Notes: generated by a model from the letters alone, not told the origin. Shown: positions 11,322 through 23,150, counted from the stretch's first letter. The stretch: DNA of 64,000 nt from Trichobilharzia regenti (GCA_944472135.2 OX235270.1:118745842-118809841), one strand, 5' to 3'. Program-made: numbers and translations.

Positions 11322-13378
11322 CAGGACTTACGAAAAGTCTCCGCAAGGACCGTGAACAGTGGTGGGCGACAAAAGCCAAAGAGATGGAGAAAGCTTTGAG
11401 GATAGGCAACACCAGGCAACTCTTTGGACTCATCAGGGAAACGGGTGGGAGAAGACAAATCATTAGTGAGACAATCTCGGAAAAAAATGGCACTATAATT
11501 AGCTCACAGGATAGACGACTGGATCGTTGGAAAGAGCATTATGAGGAGCAGTTTAATTTGCCCACAGCCACGCTCAACCTTCCGAGCATCCAACACCTCC
11601 CTGAATGGGATATAAACACAGGTCCTCCGTCACTAACTGAGGTTACTAAAGCTGTCACCAATCTGAAACTAGGCAAAGCAGCGGGACCTGATGGAATGAC
11701 TCCAGAGGTATTTAAGTACGGTGGAGACAGCTTACTGTCCGGATTAACTGAGGTACTAGGCAGCGTCTGGGAATCAGAAGAAGTCCCATCGGGTTGGTGT
11801 AAGTCACTGATTATCCCCATATACAAGAAGGGAGACAAGTCTTCCTGTGATAATCACAGAGGGATTAGCTTGACTAATATAGTATCTAAAGTCTTAGGCT
11901 CAATAATCATGCGTAGACTGAGTGGTGCTCGGGAAGCACAAACACGAGAGAGCCAGGCAGGCTTTAGACCAGGAAGAGGGTGTATTGATCATATCTTCAC
12001 CCTCCGACAGATTCTAGAACATAGGCATTCCTACCGGCGTCCAACAGTCATTATATTTCTTGACCTAAAGGCAGCATTCGACTCTGTCGATCGGGAAGTT
12101 CTCTGGAGATGCTTGGCTGTAAAGGGAATTCCAAGAAAATATATTGCACTGATTAAGGCACTCTACTCGTACTCATACAGCCAGGTGAGGGCTTACGGCG
12201 AGCTGTCATCTGAACTGATGACGACCAGTGGTGTCCGTCAAGGATGCCCATTATCTCCTTTTCTATTCAACTTCATCATAGATGTGTTAATGGACTTAAC
12301 CCTAGGTGACTTCAGCGACTCAGGGATTGACTTGCTACCGGGGAATAATCTCGTTGACTTGGAATATGCAGACGATATAGTCCTTCTAGGCGAAGACGCT
12401 GACGAAATGCAGAGTCTTCTAAACACCTTGAGCCGCAATCTACGAATGTTTGGCATGCGATTCGCTCCCGCCAAATGCAAGATGATGTTACAGGACTGGA
12501 CTACATCGACGCCTAGTTTAAAAATAGGAAGTGAAGTGGTAGAGCACGTTGACCGCTTCACTTATTTGGGAAGTACCATCAGCCCCAACGGGCTGATCTC
12601 TGACGAAATCTCAGCACGAATACAAGGGGCTCGTTTCGCATTTGTTAGTTTACGCCGACTCTGGCGTAGACGAGATGTTCGACTATCGACCAAAGGGCGG
12701 GTGTACTGCTCATCAGTCCGCTCCGTCCTCCTTTATGGTTGTGAGACCTGGCCACTGAGAGTGGAAGACATGAAAAGACTAGCTGTCTTTGATCATAGGT
12801 GCCTGCGTTCTATTTCCCGTGTAAAGTGGCATAATAAGGTGAGCAACATGGAGGTTAGGCGTAGAGTTCTAGGTAAACAGGGGAAATCAATCGACGAAGT
12901 CGTGAAGCTACAAAGACTGAGATGGTTAGGACATGTGTTACGTATGCCAAGCCATCGCCTCCCTCGACGAGCAATGTTAGCGGATATAGGGTCAGGCTGG
13001 AAAAAAGCTAGCGGCGGTCAAACAAAAACTTGGCATCAGTCAATGAAATCCACAACAGTTGGTCTAAGCCACGTAGAAAGGTGTAGACTTCCAGGCTGGG
13101 GTCCTCGGGACGGTAAAAATCTATGGTTGGAAACAATTGGTGACATGGCTCAAAATCGTTCTCAGTGGCGCAGATGCATCCACTCCCTGTGACTTATGAT
13201 CTTCAATGAAACTGTTTTGTATTTCTTTATTACTCCTTTGTCTCACACCTCTGCTCACTGTTTCTATTATGCTTTTCTTGTACTTTCTTCTCTTGCTTCG
13301 CGTGCTACACGGAATGTGGCGACTTGAACTTCCGCACATTTGTGCAAAGTTCTATGTCGAAAACAGACAGACAGACAG
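11322..13378 (+). mobile_element. RTE-B non-LTR retrotransposon, best-preserved copy, 5'-truncated
   Basis: Inserted into a tandem-repeat unit. The left target reads ACTTACAGCAG, and the right side resumes with CAGTACGCCTAC after a short (ACAG)n tail at about 13364-13379. ACAGCAG at 11315-11321 and 13375-13381 is a possible 7-bp TSD merging with the tail. The element contains a long uninterrupted ORF and about 180 bp of 3' UTR ending TTCTATGTCGAAAACAGACAG. The endonuclease half is missing (5' truncation). Confidence 0.85.
11384..13192 (+). CDS. RTE-B reverse transcriptase, intact over 602 codons, N-truncated
   Basis: RNA-directed DNA polymerase of an RTE-type retrotransposon, which would copy element RNA at a nicked chromosomal target. 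The ORF has no internal stop. Visible motifs: KEHYEEQFN (about 50), LGKAAGPDGMTPEVFKYGG (about 94), PIYKKGD (about 144), SQAGFRPGRGCIDH (about 190), FLDLKAAFDSVDREVLWRC (about 224, first catalytic Asp), SGVRQGCPLSPFLF (about 281) and LEYADDIVLL (about 326, catalytic YADD). It ends with the conserved tail KLQRLRWLGHVLRMPSHRLP (about 507) and RNRSQWRRCIHSL-like end. The frame stays open upstream of the ATG into LTKSLRKDREQWWATKAKEM, so the true protein started earlier with an endonuclease that is absent here. Intactness suggests a young insertion. It cannot mobilise alone without the endonuclease. Confidence 0.88.
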   Translation: MEKALRIGNTRQLFGLIRETGGRRQIISETISEKNGTIISSQDRRLDRWKEHYEEQFNLPTATLNLPSIQHLPEWDINTGPPSLTEVTKAVTNLKLGKAAGPDGMTPEVFKYGGDSLLSGLTEVLGSVWESEEVPSGWCKSLIIPIYKKGDKSSCDNHRGISLTNIVSKVLGSIIMRRLSGAREAQTRESQAGFRPGRGCIDHIFTLRQILEHRHSYRRPTVIIFLDLKAAFDSVDREVLWRCLAVKGIPRKYIALIKALYSYSYSQVRAYGELSSELMTTSGVRQGCPLSPFLFNFIIDVLMDLTLGDFSDSGIDLLPGNNLVDLEYADDIVLLGEDADEMQSLLNTLSRNLRMFGMRFAPAKCKMMLQDWTTSTPSLKIGSEVVEHVDRFTYLGSTISPNGLISDEISARIQGARFAFVSLRRLWRRRDVRLSTKGRVYCSSVRSVLLYGCETWPLRVEDMKRLAVFDHRCLRSISRVKWHNKVSNMEVRRRVLGKQGKSIDEVVKLQRLRWLGHVLRMPSHRLPRRAMLADIGSGWKKASGGQTKTWHQSMKSTTVGLSHVERCRLPGWGPRDGKNLWLETIGDMAQNRSQWRRCIHSL

Positions 13379-13620
13379 CAGTACGCCTACATTCCTTCTC
13401 AGGTTGATGATACAGGTGGAAGACGTCCGGACACGAAGAAGATTGACCAGCAGAAAGGTGAAAAATGATACCAATTCAGTATATACAACATGAAAGTATG
13501 TACAAAATAACACGCCAAGTACGATGGACAGCGCATCTATGTACTACCCTTGAGGAGTTGTAAAACTTACAGCAGTACGCCTACATCCCTTCTCAGGTTG
13601 ACACCCTAGGTTGGAAAATC
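13379..13620 (+). repeat. Tandem repeat of about 195 bp, part right of RTE-B
   Basis: Continuation of the array at 11090-11321. One unit runs from CAGTACGCCTACATTCC at 13379 to the next ACTTACAGCAGTACGCCTAC at about 13567, after which the similarity fades near 13620. Confidence 0.65.
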
Positions 13621-15018
13621 GTCGCAGAGTTCATTTAATATTAATAATAATAGTATATTCTCATTTTTTAAGTGAGGGACGCCAGTTCACAGGCATTATC
13701 AATATGATAAATTATATACACGATTAGCAATCATACTTAACAACAATGTTTTAATAAAATACATATTTTTTCCTACCTGTGTAGGACACACCAAATGTAC
13801 AGGCATGGATAAGCATTATTTTAAATTTCATAAATTTGGTTTATGGTTAAATTACTTGGTTGCTGACATTTTTGTCTTTGGTTTGTGGGAACAAAATGAT
13901 AACCAGTCATTCAATGGAGCACATCATGAAATATAGAAATATTGACTTCACATTAAAAAAAAAGCCAAGTAAGTTTTGGATGGATTAAAAATACTTGGGA
14001 AAAAATTAAATGATCATTTCTGGACTGTGCAATGACTGGAGTGATGAAAGCAGGCAGTGTGTACGCTTCACACACTGGATAGTAGTCCATTCCAAGTGGC
14101 TGAAAACTCGCGTAAGGAGAAGTTGACCTACATGCTAGTCTGACGATGCTCCACGGCTAACTGGTTGTTATGTTTTCTTAGATAGCGACTAATTCAAGGG
14201 TTAAATTAAACTATCGGCCCAAAAGAGTGCGGGAGAAAATTGGTCAGCTCATAGTAATGGATGAGGTGTAGCCTGGAGATAGGAGTGAATTTCACGCATG
14301 ATATGGAGAGGGTATAAATGGTTTTACACCCCCACATAGACAGGTAGGTTTTGCAAAGTCGGGAGTTTCTTTTAGAAGTATATACAACGTACAACCTCAC
14401 GCTGAAGTGCACAATATCATATCTTCCCTACTATTAAACAGAGGTGTCAAATTTTTGAAAATGGTCCGAAGATGTGAGAAAAATGCAGTAGCGTGCCTCC
14501 AGAATAAACCATGTGGTGAAGACTGGGAAAAGTTTTTCACTTCTAGCTACTGTCGATTGAGGAAAGTCTCAGTTATTGCTTATAAGATTACAAACGACCA
14601 GGACCACCCGAAACGAAGGTTCTCTTGCAATAAGTTATAACGTACTTCGTTGTGGGAACCCACGATGGACGGCTCACCAAACGCCTAAAATTTAGTGCGC
14701 TCCCATTTCTTTTCGCTTCAGGTTCGCCACCCATGGAACTATTCACAGCGGCTAAATCCATACACCTTCGCTGGAAAGCTCTAATTGGAGGCTAGGTGGT
14801 CACGCAGCAACACAGGGACTGTTTCGAAGAGGACCACTAATAACTCACACACCCAGTTCCACTGATAGCCATCATCTCAACTCTCCCCTTACCGCCGTAC
14901 ACTCTTCTTCACTACTACCTCCCTTGTCGAGCACACACGACGATCAGTAGGCAAGGGAACAATCCCATTCACAGCAGTAACACGGCCTTAAGATATCATA
15001 TACTGCAAACAACAATGA
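13621..15018. other. No recognisable gene
   Basis: AT-rich to about 14640, then a C-rich patch (14640-14990). Small ORFs lack recognised motifs. The C-rich patch differs in composition from its surroundings and may be an unidentified repeat. Confidence 0.4.
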
Positions 15019-15062
15019 TTTGCTTTATTCCAAAAGTGTCCTAACGATAAATAGTGGAATTT
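15019..15062 (-). repeat. LINE-C 3'-end scrap
   Basis: TTTGCTTTATTCCAAAAGTG followed by GTGGAATTTTCAG is the reverse complement of the LINE-C terminal module (GCTGAAAATTCCAT ... TTGGAATAAAGC) seen at 49149-49200. Confidence 0.45.
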
Positions 15063-15639
15063 TCAGTATTTGATGCAATATTGTACCTAATTTCCTTAAA
15101 AATAGTAAATCTAAACAAAACTACTGACAGTCGATTTTTCGGAATTATCAGTGACAGAAAAGTCGAAAATGTACAGTGATTATAAATGTATAAAATCACA
15201 TTTAACTAATCTCCTTGGGGTCAGCCAAAGTTACGGCCGTCGTGTGGTGGGACAGACTACGCAGAAGTTTTCCGAAGATCACACACCTCAGCCCTACAAC
15301 TGAAGAAACAATTAAGCTTCTACTAGCTTGTAGAAACCATATTGATTGTATATGAGATATTGAACTTCAGGCAAACTTGGCAACAAAACTGAGGGTAAAA
15401 CAAACCCACAAAATATGTATAACGTTTTAAGCGGGATTTTGACTGCACTTGTAGTATAAACACCCTGACTTAACTGGTAATATCCAATATTTCCGATTAT
15501 GGGACTGAATGATTGAGGTTTTCAAAATAATAACTGGTTCGAAGTATCATGTTTTTAATTCGATTGAATTCAGTTTGCAGTTTACAATTTATTTAGGATA
15601 GTAGGCTATATGCCTGTGTTAATCCTTTCGATTTATTGC

Positions 15640-16758
15640 ATACAGGGGGTCCTATCTCGCCTTGAATGAATCAACGGATGGCGCTGATACGACGTGTTCC
15701 GGTAGGGAGTTCCAATGGTTCACAATTCGATGCGAAAAACGGATCTCCAGACGCAGACGATTTGACCATGGTTTTTGAACCTTGAGGTGATGTCCTCACA
15801 ATCGGTTGGTGCTAGAAGGAAGAAATAATTTAGATAAATTAGCTCCAAAATCATTTCTTAGGATACAGTATGCTAGTATTAGGTCATTAATGAAAACAAA
15901 ACACGTAGATCAGCGAAGAGTCTCTTTTCGGCGAATTAGGTCACCCCTAAGTCGTCTGTATGACAGTGGAAATAAACCCAGTCGACTTAACCACTCCTCA
16001 TATGACAGGGTTGAGAAACACTTTATTAGCTTAGTTCCTACTCTTTGCACCCCTTCTAATAAGTCTATTTCGTATTTGAAACACGGGCTCGCTGCCTGGA
16101 TACCATATTCCAAATGAGGTCTGATATAAGTCGGATATAATATACGAAATATATCAGCGTCAAAGTTCGCAAAAGCCTTGCGTATGGCCCATAACATTCG
16201 AAAACCCTTAGTGGCTGCAGTTCTACAGTTTGTTGCTGTTTTCAAGTCATGCTGCACAACCACTCCCAAGTCCTTGTACTCAGTGACCACTGGGAGAGTA
16301 ATGCCATTCATTGAGTAATTGTGCACGTGACTATGGGATACATGCATAACTACACTCTTGCTTAAGTTAATCTCCAAGGCCCAGTGCTTACACCAATCAC
16401 TTAACAAGTTTAAATCTTCCTGCAAAGCAAGTTGATCACTGTCATCGTGCAAAGCCCTCCATATCTTGATGTCATCAGCAAACAGTAAGCAGGATGACTT
16501 AACTACCGATGGAATCTCATTAACATAAATCAGGAAAAGAAGTGGGCCTAGAATTGTACCCTGAGGAACGCCACTCTTAACCGATTCCCATGTTGATAAA
16601 ACCCCGTTAACTCGTACTCTTTGTCTTCTGTCTTTTAGAAAGTCTTGAATCCAGTCGGTAACCACTTTATTGATTCTCAGACTACCTAACTTTACTAGAA
16701 GACCTGAATGAGAAACACTGTCAAACGCCTTGCTAAGGTCTGTGAATATGGCATCCAT
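15640..16758 (-). mobile_element. CR1-type non-LTR retrotransposon, 3' half (SR1-like)
   Basis: The minus strand encodes the palm, thumb and C-terminus of a CR1/Jockey-type RT. One 282-codon frame (16758-15910) is followed by a frame change to a collinear C-terminal end (FGANLSKLFLPSS, LEIRFSHRIVNHWNSLP) down to about 15645. The 5' end is truncated at 16758. Typing rests on the YxADD-type motif context (SSCLLFADDIKIW), SGVPQGTILGPLLFLIYVNE, and the RFSHRxxNxWNxLP tail common in this superfamily. Confidence 0.85.
15910..16758 (-). pseudogene. CR1 reverse transcriptase fragment
   Basis: 282 codons. MDAIFTDLSKAFDSVSHSGL contains the first catalytic Asp (FTDLSKAFD). SGVPQGTILGPLLFLIYVNE begins near residue 61, and LFADDIKIW near 90 carries the catalytic DD. 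KVFGFRML-like thumb sequence and IRPHLEYGIQAASP (about 212) follow. The apparent ATG is where the truncation falls, so it is not a true start: RT motifs 0-2 and the endonuclease are absent. The frame breaks near 15900, where the reading continues in another frame. Confidence 0.82.
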
Positions 16759-16783
16759 GATATGGTATTAATACCATATCATG
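16756..16783. repeat. 28-bp perfect palindrome
   Basis: Every base of 16756-16769 pairs with 16783-16770 (left half CATGATATGGTATT). It sits exactly at the truncated 5' end of the CR1 copy. Confidence 0.9.
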
Positions 16784-16984
16784 CATCTTGATCAATACAC
16801 CAGCTAAGATATAATTTATTCATTATAATAAGATAATAAAAATGCACTTGACTCAGTTTTATGTGTTTAGAGCTGCAAAATTGAGGGGGAGACCTGGTAA
16901 ATTAGAAGAACTGGGAATTCGATAAAATGTTGTGCCTTTCCTCTTTAACTTCCTTATTTGCAATGGATTGAAATTATTCATTTT

Positions 16985-18666
16985 ACCCCTTTTGGGGATG
17001 TTTTCCCCATTTAGTGATTGGAGATCCCTGTGTACAGGGATGTACGGAGATTTTCCGAATGTCTGTGACCCAGGCTAAGCTTCTCAGGGACTGCAACGAT
17101 GCCATTATAAGCCCTATCTTCAAAGAGAGCAACAGGCAATTGATATCTAACTACCGGCCGGTAAGTCTGACATCCATAATAGCAAAGGTATTGAAAACAA
17201 TTATAGGGGACCAGCTATTACCTCATGTGGAAAAAACATGGCTTGCTGGTGATTGAATGGCATGGATTCCGACCGGGACGATCCTGCCTGACAAACCCAC
17301 TGTTGGGTAGGTTCTGTTGGATTTGGTTTTTATCGATCTTAATAAGGCATTCGATAAAGGATCTCAGTTAGGTTTCCTTAGTAAACTTGAAGGGTTCGGA
17401 CTAGACAAGAGCCTTTGAGAGTGGTTTAGGGATTACCTAATGGATAGAAGCCAGAAGCTTAGAGTTAACGGTGTACAATCTGTCTGTTTTCGACATAGAA
17501 CTGTCCGCATATGTGCAGCAGTTCAAGCCGCCACACTCCCTCCTTGTAGCACACAAAGCAAGACAAGAAAGTAGAAGAAATGCATAATAGAGACAGTAAA
17601 CAGAGGTGTGAGACAAAGGAATAGTAGTAGCGAAGAACAAAACAGTTTCATTGGAAATCATAAGTCACAAGGAGTGGATACATCTGCGCCATTGAGAACG
17701 ATTTTGAGCCATGTCACCAATTGTTTCCAGCCATTGGTTTTTACCGTCTCGAGGACCCCAACCAGGAAGTCTGGACCTTCCTACGTGACTGGCTTAGACT
17801 AACTGTAGATTTCATTAACTGGTGCCATGTTTTTGTTTGACCCCCGCTAGCTCTTTTCCAGCCTAACCCTATATCAGCTAACATTGCCCTCGAGGAAGGC
17901 GATGACTAAGCATACGTAACACATGTCCTAACCATCTCAGTCTTTGTAACTTCACAACCTCGTCGATTGATTTCCCCTGTTTACCTAGAACTTGACGCCT
18001 AACCTCAATATTGCTCACCTTGTTATACCACTTCACACGGGAAAGTAGAACGCAGGCACCTATTATCAAAGACAGCTAATCTTTTCATGAAGATTAGCTA
18101 ATCTAACGGTGTTCTATCAAGGCGGAAAGCAGCATCAAGTGGATTGCCCCAGGGAACTGTATTAGGCCCCTTGCTATTCCTATTATGCACTAATGGACTA
18201 CTGGGAATTCTTACTTCATTATTATTTTCTGGTGATATTAAGATCTGGAAAACTGTAAATAATAACCGGGATAGATCGACTCTACAAATTCATCTAGATA
18301 AAAATTAGTAGGAACTAAATGGAACCTCATATCTTCCTTATGACAAAAGGGTGGAGCATTTAAACCTCTTCCCGTTATTACACCGAAGGAAGAGAAGCGA
18401 CTTAATTTTGGCTCACCGTATATTAAAGGCTGATTAAGGGATTGACCTTTCAAACCTTTTCTCTCCCTCTAGGATACATTTACGAGGTCACTCACTACAG
18501 GAAGCTGCTCAAACCGAGGTCGAATAAAATACGTGTGGAATTTCGATTCTCTCACAGAGTGATCAACAACTCGAACTGCTTACCTGATACAGTAGTAACA
18601 GTTCCATCGGTGAACGCTTTCAAAGAGAAGTTAGATCTCTGCAGAGATATATTTTGTAAGGATTAA
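16985..18666 (+). mobile_element. CR1-type element, decayed, split by RTE-B
   Basis: Plus-strand RT remnants appear in order: LLRDCNDAIISPIFKESN and NYRPVSLTSIIAKVL (17090-17200), then FIDLNKAFD (17332) and WFRDYLMDRSQKLRVNGV (about 17422-17475). A 629-bp insertion follows, then NGVLSRRKAASSGLPQGTVL and GPLLFLL (18106-18190), SGDIKIWKTV (degenerate ADD), and the C-terminal LFSPSRIHLRGHSLQEAA and ISILSQSDQQ region to 18666. There are multiple stops and frameshifts, and the segment between the ADD box and the C-terminus is deleted. Confidence 0.8.
17466..18112 (-). mobile_element. RTE-B 3'-end insertion nested in CR1, 9-bp TSD
   Basis: Flanked by TAACGGTGT at 17466-17474 and 18104-18112. That duplicates the host codons for NGV, which are contiguous once the insert is removed. 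The insert is a minus-strand RTE-B 3' end. It starts with an (ACAG)n-type tail and TTCGACATAGAAC (reverse complement of the 3' UTR) and runs to the codons for LAVFDHRCLRS. The coding part is broken (for example 17878-18069 keeps VVKLQRLRWLGHVLRM). Confidence 0.88.
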
Positions 18667-18699
18667 TGCAGGTCACAAGGGCCTTCTATCCCTATCACC

Positions 18700-20719
18700 T
18701 TAATCTGTACACAGAGAAATTACAAATCTCTTATAATAAAACTTTTTATTCCATCAGTTGCTCAAGAGGATATTAGCGGAAATGATTTTGAAATTATCTT
18801 TCATGTTACTTATATAGAGCTAGGTTTTTTTACCAGATAATTACACTGCGGAGTACCACGCCTTATTTATCAAACAACTTTGACTGGAGTAGTATTAAGC
18901 AGGATATAATTCACAATGGTTGGACTAAACTTTGTTATCTAATTCATATGACATTATCGAAAACTGTTCACAACGACATGGTTTTATTGGTTCTTAATCA
19001 TCTTCGAAATCCTGAATTTAGTCACTCTTCTACACCCATATTTTATTTAATGTAGGGATATTCCATCCCTTTTTGAATTGTATTTTGTGTGTTATTATCA
19101 CAACCTGGACGAACATACTTATGCGCGAATTCATGTGCATTTTATAGTTTAGAAGTCAAAAATCAGTCAGATCTCGGGCTTGCTTTTACTCTTCACTCGC
19201 AAGACTGTATTTCCTGCAATAAACATCTGTGTGATGGCTGAAAAGAAGTTTTTAGTATAACGAATTAAGCTGTCAGATCCAGACCAAATGAACGATTTTT
19301 GAATTTCCGTGTATTAGTAGACATACGATTTTGTAATCTTTATTAACATTTGTCGGTGAACGAGAATGACACTTGGGATACAACTTTTATAGTTATGCAC
19401 TGTAGACTGCTTTTAATGCTCCACATAGAATATTATAGTCTCAATCTTGCTTTAACTTCTAGTTTCACAGTACATAGTCATAAATTTTTTACTGCTCTGA
19501 AAGTAAATAACACGTGCATTGACTCTGTTAACAACTTTGAATTTATTTAGTCAAAACAGAAATATATGAGTTTAGCATAGAGCAAATATCATTGTCTTCA
19601 TCTCTTTATGTCAAGACGGCACTTTCACTTATTGATCATAACTCCAGTCAATCCTGTTGCATTGATACATATGACCCAAAAAGAAGTCATAAATCTAAAA
19701 ATAAGTATGGTGTATTCACTGTTTAACTATCGGGAAAGTCAGTGCGAGGCAACAGCGCACCAAAAGTAGTCTAAAACTGGTGGTTTATAGTGTCTCTGAT
19801 CCTTACCTTCGGTACAGAGGTGCACTTGGGATCAAAATTTTGCTTAAAACACCTGGTTAAAACTAAAACAGCATATATGACTTAGCTTTGGGCTTTCTGT
19901 GATCACTTTCCATTTACTTTTCCTCCGTTATTTCGACAACAGTAATTCTAATAAATCACTTTATTTATCTCTATGCTGTATTTCAAAATATTGTCTTAAG
20001 TAGACACTCCTTGTACACTTACTTTAATTTGGCTTAAGTTCATTCTCTACCTATCGAATATTTCTTTACTGTCACCCAGTGTGGGAAGAAAGAACATCGT
20101 AGCACTGCATATTTCACCAAGCACACACAATCTTGTGCGCCATATATTTGGGTCACAACCCTTAAGACTTGCAAACTTCTAGCACCTCTGCATTCTGAAA
20201 GAAAGACACTTGAATAAGCCATATGCAATAGCATTTATTGCATGCTGTAATTCCTTAAATAAAATTTCTGCCCCGGTTGTCTCGCTCTTCAGCATGTGGG
20301 TGCTGATATGCGTTACTTTAAGTGTTCCTAAAGCGCCTTCTAAATTATGCATACAGTTTATCCATATTTTGTCTTCGATTATTTTCTTGTCAAATTTTAA
20401 AGAACTGAAAGGTTTTTCCTTCCTTTCTTCACTTGAATTTAAACCTGGTTAGCTCCAAGTAATTATTTACACACTACACTTAAACTACTGTTGTCAAAAT
20501 TTTAATATTTGTGCTCTTTGTAGTTATTTGTTATCGTTGGCTCTGAAATAAGGACATTTTTCCCTGTAATGTTTGTAAAACTACCAGTTGAAAAGTGCTC
20601 TCAGAAATCAGATAAATGTGGAAAAAAATTCAAAGGAACTATAATAAAAGAAAATATGGGTGGGAGAAGGAAGAAGGGCTTGAAGAATAATGTGAATTTT
20701 ATGAATTTTCGAGTTTACA
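18700..20719. other. No recognisable gene
   Basis: AT-rich, stops in all frames, no known repeat recognised. Confidence 0.45.
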
Positions 20720-21020
20720 AAGAGCGACAGCATCTACTATATTGAGAATAGTGCTGAGCCTTACCACTAATAATCCTCAGCCATTGATTCTCAGCCTAGC
20801 CAGACGGTCATTACATACCTCCCTACATGACTGATGCAACCAAGTAGTCGAAGATTTTATGAATCGATGTTATGTTAAGCAAGTGTTTTCTAATCTTGTG
20901 TCAAGTAACGCTAATGGACGAGAAAGGCGGTGGCTAAGAATGCGCAACACTTTTCCTAGCCGTCCCAATCGATGCACACTCACAATCTCGTCGACTGACT
21001 TTCCCCCCTCACCTAACATG
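20720..21020 (-). mobile_element. RTE-B 3'-end fragment, old
   Basis: AGCCATTGATTCTCAGCCTAG, CATACCTCCCTACATGACTG and CTCGTCGACTGACTTTCCC (with small differences from the family) are minus-strand counterparts of the conserved RTE-B C-terminal codons (the GLSHV and KSIDEVVKL regions). Heavily diverged. Confidence 0.55.
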
Positions 21021-22029
21021 TAAGCATTTGAATAAATATTTCACAGTGGATACCTTAGAATACTAAACTTAAGACATTAAATAATCAAGTTCTTTTCAAA
21101 CTCTAAACTAGTTCATATTTCGTCTAGTGTTGTAAACCGATATCACCTGGGTAGGTATTAGTTAGAAGCAAATCGAAACCCAAGATTTCCTGTTCAAAGG
21201 TTTTCTTATTTAAGCCATAAATTGCACAGTCCTTAGTGTCGCTATCCACAAATGTTGAAAAAGTAGCCTAACAGATTAACAGTTAATTCTTGTCATGACC
21301 GAGAAAGTCACTGTAACTTTTTTTGTGTTCAAGGTGCCCCAGTAATGCAAATGCACAACTTCATTGAGTATTTAATCCATGCCTTTGAATTTTCTAATGT
21401 ACTGTGTTGCCATTTAGCCTCCGATGTGTTTTTAAAAAATCCCTTTACTTGAAGATATGATACGCTTGTCATTTGACTAACTCCATTATAGTGTTAGTTA
21501 AACTCATGGCATTTCTTAAGTGTGTGATAATTATGTTGAACCGAATAGACAGGTTTGCATTCCTCCCGATTAGCTGGTGTTTTATACATTGTTACGATGT
21601 AACTGATATTCTTTTGAAGCAAATCCATGTTCCACTGTGCAGATGACGCTAATGTCTCTTCAGACTGCTAGCCAATCGAAACAAAAAACAACAAGTTGAA
21701 GGTCAGTTTACGCTTAGTTAAATGTTGGACCTACTCATAAATTTTAGGCATGATTGTTAAAGTCTCCCTAGTTAGTTAAAGTTGCAAACAAATGGGCTAT
21801 TTGAAAATGAAATTGATCTGAGTTCATCCACCACACAACTCTTTATTTCTAGATTACTGATTAACCGATTGACAAATCAACGTATAACTTTGTACAGAAA
21901 TAGCTCATTACAAGTTGTTAAATCTCGAAACACTCTTCACCCAGTCTCTGTCTCCTTAAATGAAACAAAATGCTAAGTAACAATGGCGTCAGACGCAGAC
22001 CGTTAGCTACGGAAGCCACGTCGAAATAG

Positions 22030-22275
22030 GTGGCTGGAACATCTCATAAACATTCTAAGTCTCACAGTGTCCATCAATGAGTGATGTTAGCTGAAGTCAG
22101 ATTAGATTGAAAAAATAACATCAATCTACTATATTCTACTATTGCTTCGAGCCATATAAGGAGGTAAAGATAGACCGGTTGGGTCCCTCGGCATATTAAG
22201 AATCAATCAGTGGCTAGAGACTCTTGGTGATTTGACTCAAAACCATTCACAATAGTGCAGATATATTCACCCGTA
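22030..22275 (+). mobile_element. RTE-B 3'-end fragment, old
   Basis: Plus-strand translation retains INQWLETLGDLTQNHSQ near 22205-22255, aligned with the RTE-B end NLWLETIGDMAQNRSQW. An upstream VAGTSHKHSK region corresponds to the WLGHVLR segment. Many stops. Confidence 0.6.
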
Positions 22276-23150
22276 ATTTTACAGGCTTTAAAAAACTTTA
22301 CTAATCTTAACTCAATTATTTTTTACTGATACGTACTCGTCCACTGCAGTTTCTTCTTTTTTCTGCATTTGTGCACGTTTTTTTGGAGTGTAACATTTTG
22401 AACTTTGACAAATTTATCCAGAGTTATACACTGATAATGTAGTCAGTGTATTAATTTCGTCATAAACTCCCAGTGACATCGTATTTCTATCCTGCTTATT
22501 TTGCGTAACTGAGTTGATTACTTATGATGTATCCGAATGTTTTTAAAGTGAAAAGTCAATAGTTGTTTTAACACTAATAAGGTGAATGATATTGAATATC
22601 TATTAAATTCACTTAGCTTGAATAAATAAACTGTCGTGATTTTTAAAGTTATCGTTTCACTTACTTCTATAAGGTAGGCGAACAGATATTGATACACTTA
22701 CTGGATAATACAGCAAACTGGACAATGAGCAACTGCCTATTTACAGCCACTGTTGGCAGAGGGAACAACCAAAAACACAGGTTAGATCGCTTAACTTAAT
22801 GCCCGAGTGCTGAAGTGCTGGCCTAGCAGGTCGAATAAATTAAATTTGGCTGTTGGTATGCGGAAGTGCATGCACAATTCTCAAAAGTGTCAAACTATGA
22901 TGTGACAGTTATCTAGTACTTTCTAGTTTCCATCCCTTCGGTAATTAATGTCTGTCAGTGATGAATCCCACCTTGAAATTAAAAAGAAAACACATTTGTT
23001 TTAGTCTGGAAATATAGACTTTGTAGTTTAACATTTCAGTCCGCTTACACCGTTACTATAAAATATGCTGTATGCAACTGAAGTAAATTTTTTATTTTTG
23101 GAATTATCCTGAATATCAAAGTATAGATGCTATTTTCCTTTTTCTCAATA
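22276..23150. other. Upstream region of the CEP20-like gene, no gene seen
   Basis: No coding sequence recognised. It presumably contains the promoter and any 5' UTR exons of the gene starting at 23197, but no core-promoter element can be supported by eye. Confidence 0.35.

Noticed and set aside
12238..12561. 107-codon open frame on the minus strand
   Set aside because: Lies entirely opposite the RTE-B RT active-site region; a reading-frame shadow.
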